Origin: Setaria digitata
Lineage: Eukaryota > Nematoda > Chromadorea > Rhabditida > Setariidae
Length of the DNA: 64,000 bases
Assembly (NCBI GenBank): GCA_003640385.1
Contig: RCAB01000013.1
Coordinates: forward strand, 310,001-374,000
Direction: 5' to 3'
Shown here in pieces: positions 15,001 to 26,900 of the stretch (position 1 is the first letter of the stretch; the number at the start of each line of letters is the position of its first letter). Position numbers and translations under genes: made by a program. Below the pieces are notes generated by a model, which saw only the letters and a program-made list of their open reading frames with translations, made no database searches and had not been told where the DNA came from.

Positions 15001-15539
15001 ATCAAAATGTTTTCCAATTTTAGATCTATTTTACCACCAACTTAACCTCTGATGAAATTCCGTTGAAAGCACTGGGAACACTATTTAATATCTCAAGTTT
15101 CAACGAACAGTTGATGCTCCAGGCTGGAAATACTCAACTTATATTTTATAATAACAGTAATTCGGTACGTTTGACAATTTCTTTTTCACTGGTTGGTATA
15201 AGAGCAATGATAGCGCAAATGCAAATTTCCAAAACTGCTTAAATAAAGCTTTATATGTCGTATTCTTTAAAACGAATTTAAAATTTAGATCAAAAAAAAC
15301 ATGACTTCATACTTCAAAATTATTCAGGCTTTTCGTAAATAATTATGCTCAGTTTTAGGAATTTATTAAATCTGGAATACTTCGCAAGCAGACACTCAAA
15401 ATCGGTAAGCTGATTTGGAATGATGAAGCTGAACGAGCTCGTTCTGGTACCATTACTCGGCATTCATGGACCGAATCAGAATTGTTGCAGTTAAGTTCAC
15501 AAGGATCAGTAAATGGTTATGAGCTTAAATTTCGACCGG
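1..15539 (+). CDS. ten-1: Teneurin (TEN-1 type), 5' end outside the window
   Basis: Teneurins are type II single-pass cell-surface proteins for adhesion, axon guidance and basement-membrane integrity. The intracellular and membrane parts lie left of the window. Exons seen begin at 1-104 and 521-598, the pre-EGF linker, with the motifs HDFM and GRWHIGLLND matching the vertebrate linker. They continue at 1307-1460 (EGF1, donor phase 1), about 2150-2358, 2640-2892, 3040-3220, 3340-3480, 3640-3775 and onward. Order: eight EGF modules, carboxypeptidase-like plug and Ig-like region (about 4190-6100), C-rich region with CPFCDTF (6520), NHL propeller (6740-8410), YD shell (8630-13700), and C-terminal domains (14020-15539) ending WTESELLQLSSQG then GYELKF. 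The last clear exon ends in a good donor, GTAAGT, in phase 1, so a short final coding exon must lie downstream. Candidates start at 16141 or 16232. Identification is secure; individual intron ends in the YD part are approximate. Confidence 0.95.
1307..3500 (+). other. ten-1: Teneurin EGF-module block (eight EGF-like modules)
   Basis: Modules start with CRYDC (1372), CPLLC (2170), CEVPNC (2270), CKDPQC (2639), an expanded fifth module (2748-2892), CEVEC (3046), CLPGC (3133) and CVNDC (3344). Modules 2 and 5 lack the third cysteine: module 2 has GIFSGG where a Cys is expected, and module 5 has TNRGRID. This odd-cysteine pattern is the one that in vertebrate teneurins lets two chains dimerise through disulfides in EGF2 and EGF5. 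Phase check: exon 1307-1460 ends with one base of a codon, and the next exon completes it as Asn before SCPLLC. Confidence 0.9.
6740..8410 (+). other. ten-1: Teneurin NHL beta-propeller
   Basis: Several short exons carry NHL-type blades: DGSLYIGDYNLLRRL (6785), YYLAVDP and DSLFISL (7097-7140), KGIAFDEHGNLYIADSRRIR (7305), TSLAMD (7747), SITVAPDSTLYIVET (7928) and AVDSKGTVYIADK (8370). The cysteine-rich segment CDCDRTNCPCEDL at 8283 matches the CDCK...CNCY segment before the last blade of vertebrate teneurins. In teneurins this propeller contributes to homophilic and latrophilin contacts. Confidence 0.9.
8630..13720 (+). other. ten-1: Teneurin YD-repeat shell
   Basis: Many tyrosine-aspartate motifs follow one another across about fifteen exons: FTIEYDYDSK (10587), VFEYDRFNRI (10797), LYEYDDFFRL (12018), YQYDSRQGRL (12102), LHYDLDGRL (12690), MYFEYDVYGRVH (12903), IEYGYDDQSRV (12966). 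The Rhs-core end is at 13320-13640, with YDDQDFPFALYSG, NPFGATI, GYRHQFDDPLSGI and a conserved region ending YMGRF. The motifs align in order with vertebrate teneurin up to the point where the barrel closes. Confidence 0.9.
14015..15539 (+). other. ten-1: Teneurin C-terminal region (Tox-GHH-like and TCAP-like)
   Basis: Exon 14022-14345 begins FEQWMEMNGFSLSHTLPSF, matching the segment after the Rhs core (vertebrate VTDVKSWLVMFGFQLS). Further exons cover about 14815-14940, 15024-15165 and 15355-15539. The last one, with ARSGTITRHSWTESELLQL then SSQGSVNGYELKF, lines up with the vertebrate start of the teneurin C-terminal-associated peptide (GSRLWTEGEKQQLLSTG then RVQGYEGYYV). Note that the vertebrate His-His nuclease-like residues are not obvious here. 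Confidence 0.8.
14601..14650. repeat. Short degenerate direct repeat in a teneurin intron
   Basis: The block CTCATAGTA/ATCTTATAGTA is repeated about four times with period 11 to 15 (14601-14650) inside the intron between the 14022-14345 and 14815-14940 exons. It looks like slippage-type expansion with no sign of function. Confidence 0.6.
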
Positions 15540-16293
15540 GTAAGTCGGTGCCTGTTCTTACGAACACTTACTTGTGGACATTTCATAGGATATCTGCCTG
15601 AGTTTGACTTTTTTTTATTAGAATTCCAAAATATTCACCTTCATGGGATTTTTTTTTTTTTCTGTTCGATTCATTTTCACAAGCAGATTTGCCTAAATCT
15701 AATAAAATTTCTGCAGTATTTTAGATGAAGGGGAGGAGAAATTAAGGAAAGCATTGCTTTTTTTTCATCATAATTGCCATTATCTACTAAACTATTTGAT
15801 ATAATCTTAACTTTGAAAATGGTGAGAGGGTAATTTCTGATAGTTTTTCTGTAATCTTCACGAAAATATAGCCTTTCAAGTATGTTAAATCTTTTTCTCA
15901 CAAATTTTGCTCATCATTTTTGTTTGTAACTCTCTGTATAGTTTCATTGTTTTCATTCTAATTTTTATTTTAAAGAAATGTTTCCATTTCCAACTGGATT
16001 TATAAGGAAAGTGGAGGGCTTTTTTCAGAGACCTCCCGACAATTCTTGATTTATTATTACTACATTTTGCTGTTTTCAAATTTTGTGATTTGTTTCGTTA
16101 AGTGTTGCTTAATCTATTCCATTCATACATTTGCCTTGACAGTTTGCAAAGATATTTATTACTGTTGTTTGATTTCTTTATTGTGATAATAAAATTCGTT
16201 TCAATCATCCATTAGCATTTGCTTTCAACAGTATACTGACGCCGCTCGAAAAAAGATAACTTCGGCCTGAAAATGAAGATCTCTGCAAATTTA
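15540..16293. other. ten-1: Tail-to-tail gap between teneurin and the PTR gene
   Basis: This stretch should hold the last short coding exon and 3' UTR of the teneurin. Acceptor TTGACAG at 16134-16140, joined in phase 1, would give a 17-residue tail ending at a TGA followed closely by AATAAA at about 16187. Acceptor TTCAACAG at 16224-16231 would give only Val-Tyr-stop. Neither can be chosen from sequence alone. Otherwise it is AT-rich filler with T tracts. Confidence 0.5.
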
Positions 16294-19200
16294 TCAGTGA
16301 GAAATGAACTGAATACGAAGAAATTCACTAAACATAAATGAAAAATTTTGGCACCTGTAAATATTTAAAGAGAGAAAAGTAGGAAGTACCACAATGCTGT
16401 GATATAATCCAATACAACAAACAGACAGTACCCCACGAGTGAACGTTTTAACAATATATCCCTGCAGTCAAATTGTTATTATCTATTATTAGTTTTCTTT
16501 ATTCCTAGTTCAAAATGATGGTAATGCGTATGCGATCTCTTAAATGTTTCGCTTTTAAACAAAGAAAATGTGATACGATTTGAAATATACGAAAATAAAC
16601 GAACGTTAACAGGCGATACACAAATCACACCAATTATTGTAGAGAGGGATGCCTGAACAATTGGCCAGCATACGATATTGAGAGTACTTCCTGTAATTTA
16701 ATTTAAGAAATGAACGGGTATAATTTAAGTAATGTGTTTCCAACTAAAATCTCAGATCAGTGGTATGGAAGTTGGTTGAAATGGGACCAAAGTTTGACAG
16801 AGATTATTACCTATTGGATCTTCTGAATGATTTTTGAAATAATGGAAATGTGCCAGCATATGTGATGAATAATCGACCGAATAACCAATGCTTAGAAGAA
16901 TGACAATGGTGGATATGATGTCCAAACGTGTTCCACAAACTGCCAGTGATGCAAACACTCCGAAATTAATGCTAAAGGTTGCCCAGATTATGAGAATACA
17001 GTTCATTACTGATGGAGTCAACAGTAGGATAACGGATGTTGACGCCAGCCCTGCAAGTAGTACTAATTAAGTGAGAAGCACTAATCAATAGATACTTCAA
17101 GACCCGTGTCAGATTTATATAATTGCTTCCTCATCAAATCCTAGAAATGTTATCGAATCCAAAATTTAGTCGTCGTAAAATTTGTAAATTAGAAAAAATA
17201 TTGAACAAACAACCAGCCAAAGCAGAATTGGTGAATGTTAGATGGAGCATTAAGTCATCTTGCTCCACCAAGTCATATATTACATGATAGGTAACAAAAC
17301 GTATTGAGTAACGTTTTTCAGCTGCTTTTGCTTTACTTCTTATCAGATGCATTGCATTGCTCCTGAATTACTGCAGTTTAACTCGATTGAAAGTCATAAA
17401 ATCCCTTTTTTTCAATTTAAATCATGTTCTGATCTGGATGAGATTGTCTACCTGTTTAAACGAGTGATATTGAGAAGTGGGATGTGAAGTCTGCTGTACC
17501 TTATGAATAGTTCACTGTTATTTCTCTTTCCAAAAACAAGATCCCCAGCAAAATGTCTGAAAAGCCTTCAAACAGAGCCGTTAAAAAAAGACACTATCAT
17601 TGACCAACGGGATTATTGTGTTTTATACAACATAATATATTACGCGCAATTATTTTACCAAAACACCATTGGACGCTACATACAAAATATCATATCATAA
17701 GAGGAAATTTTAAAAAAGACAGAAATCAAAATTAGGACTTTTGAAATTAATTCAACTGTAAAAAATTGACGGTCTTATAATCAGTTTGTAGGACAATTAG
17801 TTGCTCTTTTTAATTGGTCATTATTTCATTTCAGACTGATCAGCAGTAGAACTGATTAATGCAAAGGATTTTCATTATCAGCCTTACAGTGGATGTTGAG
17901 TTTGAAACAACCTGTAAGCTGGATGATGTAGAAAACGTGCCAAGTTTTCCTGAAGCGAAATTGAATCAGTATTACTCTGGTTCCTAAAAATTTAGAACTT
18001 CAGGACTTATTTTGAACAATTATTTACATACTGTAAATTTATAAAAAAAATAAAAAATAAAAAATAAAAAGAAAAATAAAAATATCGCGAAAGACAAAAA
18101 AATTAAAAATGCAAAAGAAGAATTTTTCAATATAAAATAAAATATTTAGCTTGCAATTCAAACCTTAAAAAATCCAAAAATACCGGAAGCCAAAAGGATG
18201 CTTTCATCGTATAATTAGTATTTTCGAGAATCGCAATAGCATGTAGTATACGCCGTTGTAAATGATGATCGAAATAATCTAATTCATTAGCCAGAACTAC
18301 TTCCAGTGGTGCATTGTATTCAGAGAAATATTCTTCATACATTTTCAAATATTTATACGTTCTGGAAAATCCTTCAACTTAACACTTTGTCTACTATTAC
18401 ATTTTAAAAGAATATGATAAGATTTGGTATGATTAAAATATCTTCAGTAGTTATCAACGTAGAATAAGAAACTATTGCTGAAATATTGCATCATATGCTT
18501 TTCATTCCAATTTTTTTTAATGATATAAAAGGTCTTTACTCTGTATCAGTCGGCAAAAGCGATGATAGCTGCAAACCAATTTCGATTTTTCTGTTCAGAA
18601 TAATACTTGAACCGGTTAAGTAGATAACGTAACTTAAGCAAATAACTGTGACGAAATATTTGTTTTTGAAAATTGACGCATACACCAATGGCAATGACGG
18701 TCGGAGGGATTTAGACTGTGCTAGAAAAGTAAAACTGCATAATTTAAAGGCCATCTTTAATTGATAGGTTGTCTTGAAATTGATTTTCTAATCTTCCTGA
18801 ATTGATTTTGTATAACTTTCTTAAAATATAAAGCATACTTGATAATTGAATTTTTCCGTTCAACATTGGGAAACTAATTAAACTACTGCCAAGAGAATTT
18901 GGAGCTTTCGTAGCTAACAAAGAGCCAAAGAATGTGAGTTGAAATAAAAAAACAATGAGAAGTGAAACGGCGCTGTAGATGCAAAACGTTTGAATGATCG
19001 GAAATGGCGAGATTGAACCGATCATGAAAACAAGTACGTTGCCGGCTGTAGTCAATAATATTGATACTATACTTTCCCTATAAGACTTCAGAATTAAATT
19101 TATGGTTAGACTGTATTCATATGTGCTATGCATAGATTCAGTTAAAGGACAAAATTACCTTGGTTGACCAGAGATGCAGGAATTTCTTTTTTTTTGAAAA

Positions 19201-20171
19201 TAGTTAGGGCATGGGAAACACGAATTTCAAATTTCGATTATGTTAACAAAACTGCTTATAAACACATTAGTTTATTTTTGACTCGGATAAGAAAAACAAC
19301 CGATAAGTCGTTCTTATCAAATCATATCGGTTAGTGCTATCGCCAGATGATGCAAAGATCGCTTGTTCCCAAATGGAAAGCATCAGAAACATGTCATCGA
19401 TCCCAGTAGCTACAATAAAATATTTTTTAATAATGGGACGAATCTCTGAAAATTCACTTGAATTTATGAATTAATCAGAAGTATTTTCAAACGTTCGCTT
19501 TGATAACTCTTCTAAAAATACGGAAGTTTATTGAAATTGGTGGAAAAATCAGCCCTTGCAATCATTTCCAAATACGCACAAAGGACTAGAAATGGTGTGA
19601 CAAGTGCCACTTGCACTAGTCGTATGCCGATGATATGTAGAAAGCCAAATGCTGTCACCAGACCACATGCTGAAATTGATATTCTGTTGATGCGGCTGGA
19701 TCAAATCCTTACTGTACATACTGTATGACTTATGCAACAGGTAGGGTAATTAAGTGAGCAGAGTAAGGAATGAATTTCAGTGCGTCAGAGGAAGGAAAAT
19801 GGTATAAAAAGAAATGAGATAATTTAAAAGTAGCAGTCAGCTCCATCAAACAGCAGCAATTCAACAAGGCGGCAGGAATGTCTTGTGACAATAGCAGTGG
19901 ACTGCAGAATAAGGTTGGGTCAGTTGCAACAATACAGTCAGGAAATAGAGAATATATTTTTTTTTTGCATTGTGCTGAACAACAAAGTTTTATTTATTAG
20001 ATTGCTAAATTTTGCTCGATGTCATAATTTGTTGCAGAACCAACTACTTTAAAAAGAGTTGTAAGAAAACGAACTTTTTTAGTACATGATTAAATGTCTC
20101 TGTAGGAAAAGTGAAATCGTTCTCTTTTTACTGAGAAAAAAAAAGTGAAATCGTATATATATGAGTATATA

Positions 20172-20209
<38 letters not shown>

Positions 20210-22207
20210 TATATATATGAGGAAGTTATATATATATATAAGTGTGATAAATATATAAATAAATATAAATATGATAAATAAATATAAATATGATAAATAA
20301 ATATAAATATGATAAATAAATATAAATATATGATAAATAAATACAAATATAAATCTGATGTATAAATATATAAATCTGATAAATAAATATAAATATATGA
20401 TAAATAAATACAAATATAAATCTGATGTATAAATATATAAATCTGATAAATAAATATAAATATATAATAAATAAATACAAATATAAATCTGATGTATAAA
20501 TATATAAATCTGATAAATAAATATAAATATATGATAAATAAATACAAATATAAATCTGATGTATAAATATATAAATCTGATAAATAAATATAAATATATA
20601 AATCTGATGTGCACCAAAAACTTGACTGGCAGGAAAATTTATGACGGAATCATGTCTTAGTACTAATTAAGATTAATTATACAGTAAAATTTGGCATGCA
20701 AACTAAATCATTCCATTTTCAGAGAAAGTAATTGAAATTGTTAGTGTGATATCATAAAGGCATGCTCAACAAGCACTTTTAATTCATTTAAAAGTTGAAA
20801 AAAGGATACTGAGAATTTCATACTTGACTGATAATTGCATTTTGATACTAAAAACTAACCAGCCGATATGACTCCATAAAAAGAGATCGATATAAAACGT
20901 AGATTAGAGCCATGTTTAACTGAACTCAAACAGCAGAAAGAAACCAAACAGAATGCTAACAATGGAAGCAATCTGAAAAATGCTTGTGAATTCATATCAC
21001 TTTAAGAATAAATTGAAGACAAACTTCGTCTGAGATACCTGCGGGTTCTTCCAACAATCAGCTTCATGTCTCTTTCATACTGGCTCCTACTCCACTTTGT
21101 TACTTTTATGTTTGCCGGATGCTTCAACTTGTGGTCAACGTAGCGATCCCAAAGATCATCAAATTTCGCGATATGATAAGGTGGTGGGAAGTCGAAAATC
21201 ATACGAACAAATCGAGCCGAAATAATGCTCGAATGGCTGTCGGTTTGAACACCTCCAAAAACAGTGCCAGTAAAAATGGATTGAGAAGTGCTGAAAAGTG
21301 ACTGATAAGTCCGGTTAAGGCTTCTGTTCTGCAAATAGAAAGTTTTATGCACAAAATATACTTGTATATGGAAAGGTGCCAAACAGGATACTGAACAGGC
21401 TGTGATAGTATCAAGAAAGTGTACGACAGAAAGAACACGTCAGGGAAACAGTGTCTTCCAGCTTCTGCTTTCGCGCAAAGATTGGAGTAACTGATCACGT
21501 CATTGTTATGTCTCACCTTCAATTCAACTTTTTTTGTTTGAAAAAAACTTTTTCGAACTCCAAGTTTTTTTTCATTCAGTAGAAAAACTTGCTATGAACA
21601 GAGCTAAACTTCCTTACACTTAACGATTCCAGTTTATTCCGAAGATCCCGATAAAATTCAATAAATTGAGGCTCATAAATAGAGCCAGACAATAGTTCGA
21701 AGTTCAGGATGCGTAAATTTGGCGACAGAAAAGTTCGGTCGTAAAAGTACATTCCATATGGAAATATTTTTTCAATTCTGAATGAAAATATATTTTCCAT
21801 TTAGAATCTTTACGTTAAAAATAAGCATCTTTATTGATAGACAATGACTGTGCCGGTATAGTTGAAGTCCACTTAACATTTTTCGGAATTTCAAGTCTGT
21901 GAATTTGGAAATTAGAAACTTCTTTTTAATTAGAAAAATTAGAAATTTCCAAATTCACGGACTTGAAAAGTTAAAATCTCAAAGTTAAAATATACTTATG
22001 TTTGTCTCTTTGGCTTGCTGAACCTCGTGGTACGAAAAATTTGCTTGAACCGATTGCACTTGGTTCCCGGAAAAGCTGACCGAACGAGTCGAGAAAGGGA
22101 ATGAAACACAAACAGAAGGAACAAACAGGGAGTATCGCGAAGCGGTACGGATGTCGTGCGACACAGTCACCCAAAGTTGTCCCAGCTTCTCGAATATAAC
22201 TTTCCAT
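16294..22207 (-). CDS. Patched-related (PTR/PTCHD) RND-family membrane protein
   Basis: PTR proteins are 12-TM relatives of Patched with a sterol-sensing domain; in nematodes they act in moulting and lipid or sterol handling. Exons run right to left. N-terminal exon 22207-21995: GDCVARHPYRFAILPV, first TM. First extracellular loop: about 21780-21620, 21525-21370 (ISYSNLCAKAEAGRHCFP, the conserved ISYxxLC) and 21330-21000. SSD: about 20970-20880, 19690-19585 joined in phase to 19407 onward, giving VTPFLVLSTGIDDMFLML. Then 19120-18800 (TFCIYSAVSLL), the mid-TM 18700-18540, second loop 18345-18150 and 17350-17140. C-terminal half: 17060-16800 with GYSVDYSSHM, 16692 onward (CWPIVQASLSTIIG) and the last exon 16461-16294 (VVLPTFLSLN). 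Both RND-type acidic motifs (GIDD; GYSVDYS) are intact. A paralogue-level name cannot be given. The coding region looks complete, with no inactivating break in the exons checked. Confidence 0.88.
20155..20612. repeat. AT microsatellite plus 67-bp minisatellite in a PTR intron
   Basis: A (TA)n run near 20175-20215 is followed by about four 19-bp units built on TGATAAATAAATATAAATA (20265-20340). About four 67-bp units follow, marked by the landmark CTGATGTATAAAT starting at 20355, 20422, 20489 and 20556, exactly 67 apart. The array ends at about 20612. It sits in the intron between the SSD exons at 20880 and 19690. The long minus-strand reading frames here, rich in I, Y, F and L, are products of the repeat and not genes. 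Confidence 0.9.
21889..21968. repeat. 25-bp inverted repeat (hairpin) in PTR intron 1
   Basis: Left arm 21889-21913 and right arm 21944-21968 are reverse complements except for one base pair (A/G in TCACAG/TCACGG), with a 30-base AT-rich loop. It lies in the first intron of the PTR gene, so it is transcribed and could fold. It may be a small foldback remnant; no open reading frame is involved. Confidence 0.8.
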
Positions 22208-23956
22208 CAGTGCTCCTGGCCAAGCTCAACAAGTTGTTCTAAATTTAACATCAGCGAATATTTCTAATGAAATTATAAGAACTAGAACTGAATTAATTAG
22301 AACTTCTACATACTGACGAAGGTAGACATTTCCACCTTTTACTAAATGTAGATATCAGAAGAGTTCTAGTATCTGCAAGTTCTTACTGATTTAGTTGGTT
22401 GGGAGGAAAGGTAACGAGAGTGTGTGTAGTTTGATTTCTCAATGACTCAGTTTGCTATTATGAGGAGATAGTTTTTTTCCTTTACTTTGAATGATCTAAT
22501 TACAATCTAATGCCATTATCCAGTACGCTGATAATTGTGCATAATTACCGGCCTCTTCGATGCCTCCTCGATGCCACAATGGTCAGTTTTATTAAGCAGT
22601 TTTTCCTTTTCGAGTTATTGTAATAATTCATCGAAGTGCTTCTGAACCAATAATGTGTTCCAGTTCTTGAAATAATTTGAACCAAAAAGGGAATTGAATA
22701 CACATAAAATAATTCCGGGAAATATAGTTAATTTACAACCGATTCAGGAAATCGCAACAATCAACCAAATTTTATATGTAAAGAATGGGATAAAGAAAAA
22801 ATCTATTTACTTCAATTTTACATAACACAGTGATTCTGGCATAGCTACGAATAGTCAAAAAAGAAAAGAAATCAAATAACAATAAAACCATTTCGGATCT
22901 GTTTGATAAAAAAATTTTCTTCTGACCTGTTTCATGACTACTTTAAAATGATGAATTTTTTATCATTCTCACCATGAAAGTTACATGATGGCACTTTGGA
23001 ATAAAATTGTTTTCTAGTTTTAATCGCATCCCATGCAATACATTTAATTATGACAAATGGTGGAACCATACGTTTTATTTATTTCTTTTCAAAAAATAAG
23101 CTAATTAAAGTGAGGAAAAACTAGAAAGGAAATGATGACATTGAACTATCAATGCTATTCTTAAAATACTATTGTACCACTTCCATGATTGAAAGAATCC
23201 TTATTGGAAGAAGAAATAACTTTGGCACTCCTTCAATAGCTTATCATTTCTTTCTCTTTATTTTAATTAGTGTATATATTAGCTGACCATATATAAGTGT
23301 AAATAAATTTACCACAAATTTTTTTTTATTCCTTTTATTCATATCATCGCCGAGAAAAGTGAAAATCTTCAGAGAAAGAATTTTGTGGTATGAATGCCTT
23401 TTCCAGAAACAAGTTTGATGAGTTAATAATTGTAATATCTCCAATAGTCTAGTTTTGTGTACTTTCTTCTTAATGAGACTGGTCCATACTCAAGCATCGA
23501 TAAGGAGATTTCTCTGAAAAATTGAGGAAAAAAAATTGGTCGAGACATGAAATAATTTATTAGCAAGCAAAAAACTAAAAAGAAAAAGTCTCCACATAGT
23601 TTCATCACTTTGATTTCTTTCTCCAAAAAGAGAGTAGAGAAAGCACTCTCGTACTTGCTAAGTTTACTTTTTAATGCTCGAAACGATACTCAAAAGGGAA
23701 GATCACACCCATCATCGTACCTACAGCTTCTGTGAAACGAAACGATTGTAAACGGGTTTTCAACTTCCACTATCCATTTTTGTCTTTTACCCATCATTGA
23801 TATTGCTCCATAAATACCTATGATTACCAACGATTATTTTCTGTCTTCCACACTCCTTCAAATTTCTTTCTTCCAACAGTTTGCAATCAAAAACTTGCTT
23901 TCTGTACAAGTCTCATCTTTCGATGATTTGGTTCGAAAGCTGTTATGGTGATTAAA
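22208..23956. other. Divergent intergenic region (PTR gene / acyltransferase gene)
   Basis: About 1.7 kb between two genes read outwards, so it should carry both promoters. No gene, tRNA or strong repeat is visible. The short frames at 23244-23444 and 23423-23626 are lysine-, isoleucine- and phenylalanine-rich AT noise. No TATA-like element could be placed with confidence. Confidence 0.6.
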
Positions 23957-26900
23957 ATGATTCTATCTTTTGACTTGCTTATTCAATTCCTTTTTTTTCC
24001 ACTTATTTTCTCATTAGAAGCTAAAAACTATCTGAAATCTTTCTCTCCGGACGAAATAAATGAATTCATTGATTCCGCCGTGCAACTGAATCTTACATCA
24101 CTTTGTCGATCCAGTCTTCATAAAGTTAATTTTACATTTATTTTGTGATTAATTTAGTAATAATGCATTTGAATTTTCACAATGTTCTTCGATCTGAAAT
24201 TCGGAGCATTGAAAATTGTTTTTCTAGTCGTATCAAAAACAAGTGTTCTCTTGACGGATAGAAAAGATTCCATTGCAGTTTACAATCCCTCGTTAAAGTA
24301 AGCAGGAGTTTTATATATTTAAATAAAGTCGAGACGAAGTAAATTCAGCCATATTTCAAGTATTTCATTGGGCTAACAAAGCCGAAACATTGCAGTCGAT
24401 TTGGTTTACCAAGCTTGAATTATAGAAACCAAATCCTGGCTTTATGGAACTTTTAAGAACTTACTGCTCAAAAATGTGGTTAAAACTTCAAAGTATAATT
24501 TCAGATACATAGTTATTTAATGTGGTTAAAACTTCAAAGTATAATTTCAGATACATAGTTATTTATCTGCCTATGATACATTAAAAGAACAGCGAGAATT
24601 CTTTTATGAATCATATGGTACTTCAGAAAGCGCGAAACTGTTAATCAGTAGAGATCGACATCATTGGGTAGGCCAAATTTTAGCTCAGTTTCCCATTAAA
24701 TCCAACCTTAACTGGCGGTAAATTAATGCAAAAAAATTAACTTTCCAGCAGAATCCTCGAAACTATAAAAGAAAACAGTTTCCTGATCTTGTTTATTATT
24801 CTCCAGCGCTATCGCTACTTGCAATGCATCAATGTTGCCGGTGAAACAAAAACAACGGTATCAGAATACCCCTTCATGTACTGCTATGCCTACGATAATT
24901 TGAAAAGCAATTCGCCAGTGATCGGTTTGTGCTTACCAACCCCATGTTCACCTGATAAATTTGAGGTATGTGATCTTTGAGTTTTTACTTTTCGGTTTCG
25001 TGGCCAAAATGAAATTACTTTGAAACTTCGTTCATCTGATTTGCGCTAATATTAATCCGTTAACCATTCACTTCACGCATTTATGACGATAATCGGCTAT
25101 AGTTGACGACTGAGGGCGAAATATATTGAAGTATGAATGAAATGAAATGAACTATGAATAAGGGAGGGAAGGTAACATATATTAGTGATAGTGCCTCATC
25201 AGCCAAAAGTTAATTAAACAAAGAGACAGATGCAATTAAAATAAAGAAAAAAATTGCAGCTAGCACGCCACTGGGCAAGATCTATGGGATCAACAAACAT
25301 CACAACATTCAAAAAAGTACAGTGTGGGGAATCAAGAGATAACACGCAATGGTATGAACGACCATTTGTCGTTGCTAATTATTTTATCAACAAGGTGCTC
25401 ATCTTAATTTTGGCATGCTCCACCATTTACCATATCAAACGAGGAATAAAATCAAAGTAATTTGTACATATTGGCATTAATTAATCTGAAAAATTTGAGT
25501 AACTTTCTGCATTCCATTTCTTCATTCTTGAAATCCTTATTGTTGGGAGATTTACTATGCTCATGTTGCTTCTGCCTGCTTGCCATCTGAAACTGATGCG
25601 TTGTAATACTGCTTGTTTTGCTTGTAGTGAAATAAAGTATTAAATTTGAATTCGCAGTTCGATAATTTTGGAATTCCTTTAGATCATTTGCTCGAAATTT
25701 ATTTCTGGCATTCTCAACGTTGCGAAACTTTCGAACGATAACACAAAAGCCTAAGAAACAAGAAATTACATGCATATATGGATTGCGTGTCATTGGAACA
25801 GCTTGGGTAATCCTAGGGCATTCCTCTATGATAATACAGGTAAGGCCATTACAGACAGCTCCGTTCGAACAGTCCTTCAAAAAAAAGAAAAGTGAAAAAA
25901 AGAGGCTAGAAAATTATGGTTTCGTTCTCTTGATGATGAGCCAAGTCCTGCACACCATATATTCAAGTTAAGAATTGGCTGGAAAGATTCTAGCTAATTG
26001 AAAATAATTTTCATGCGAACGTTGCAAAGTTACTTCAATGAAATGAATATTTACCAATCAAAATGATATCCATGTTTATATCTCACTGACTAAGTTTTTG
26101 AAATTCTGCAAACAGTTTAAACGGCAAAATGACTGGTGAACTTTTCCTCAGTCGAGTTCGATTTTGATCTGATGATGATCGTTGTTTAACACTGCAGCTT
26201 TCAGCTAACAGATATGTCATTCTTTCATTGGTATTATTTCGTACAAAATTTCAGGGTTTTTTGAAAAATTTAGAAGAATACAGAGATACAGTAGTGAATA
26301 ACTTCTTATATCAAGTAGTGACAAACTGCTTCCTCAGTGTGGATTTATTCTTCCTGCTAAGCGGTACTTTGATTATGCACAGTTGGTTACAATCCAAACA
26401 GAAGAAAGGTTATATCACATTCGTTCGAACATTTTCTGATACACTGATATGGTTCTAAAAACTTTTTTTTAAAGACCAGAACTATACTAGTTTTTAAATT
26501 TTCAACAGTTAGTTTTTCCAAACTTTGATAGAATTATTGAAGTTTTATGCTCACAACAGTGTCGAAATAGAGAGCAGCATGGGTCTTGGCATTTAAACAA
26601 GTCAAGAATTGACCACAAAACACTAACTTTTTAGCCTAGTTTGAAACGATTTGAGGTAACATAAGAACTTCGTCCATCGAATTGCCATAATACTGATAAC
26701 ATCAGCTCGTCGTGATGCCTTTCACTGAAAGAACCGATTTGGCAGTTGCCACTATTAGCTGATTAAATAGCCAAAGCCTCGGATCAAAAAATCAATGTTG
26801 AAGCAGAGTTCAGCAGATGGACTAGCTGATTGCTTCTGTAAAATTTCAATCAGCAGTCAAAATTAGTTTTGCTTCTGGCAAACAGAAAAGCATGATGTTT

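Noticed and set aside
20090..20617. Long minus-strand open frames of 84 to 175 codons
   Set aside because: They are translations of the AT minisatellite (only I, Y, F, L-rich repeats) inside a PTR intron.
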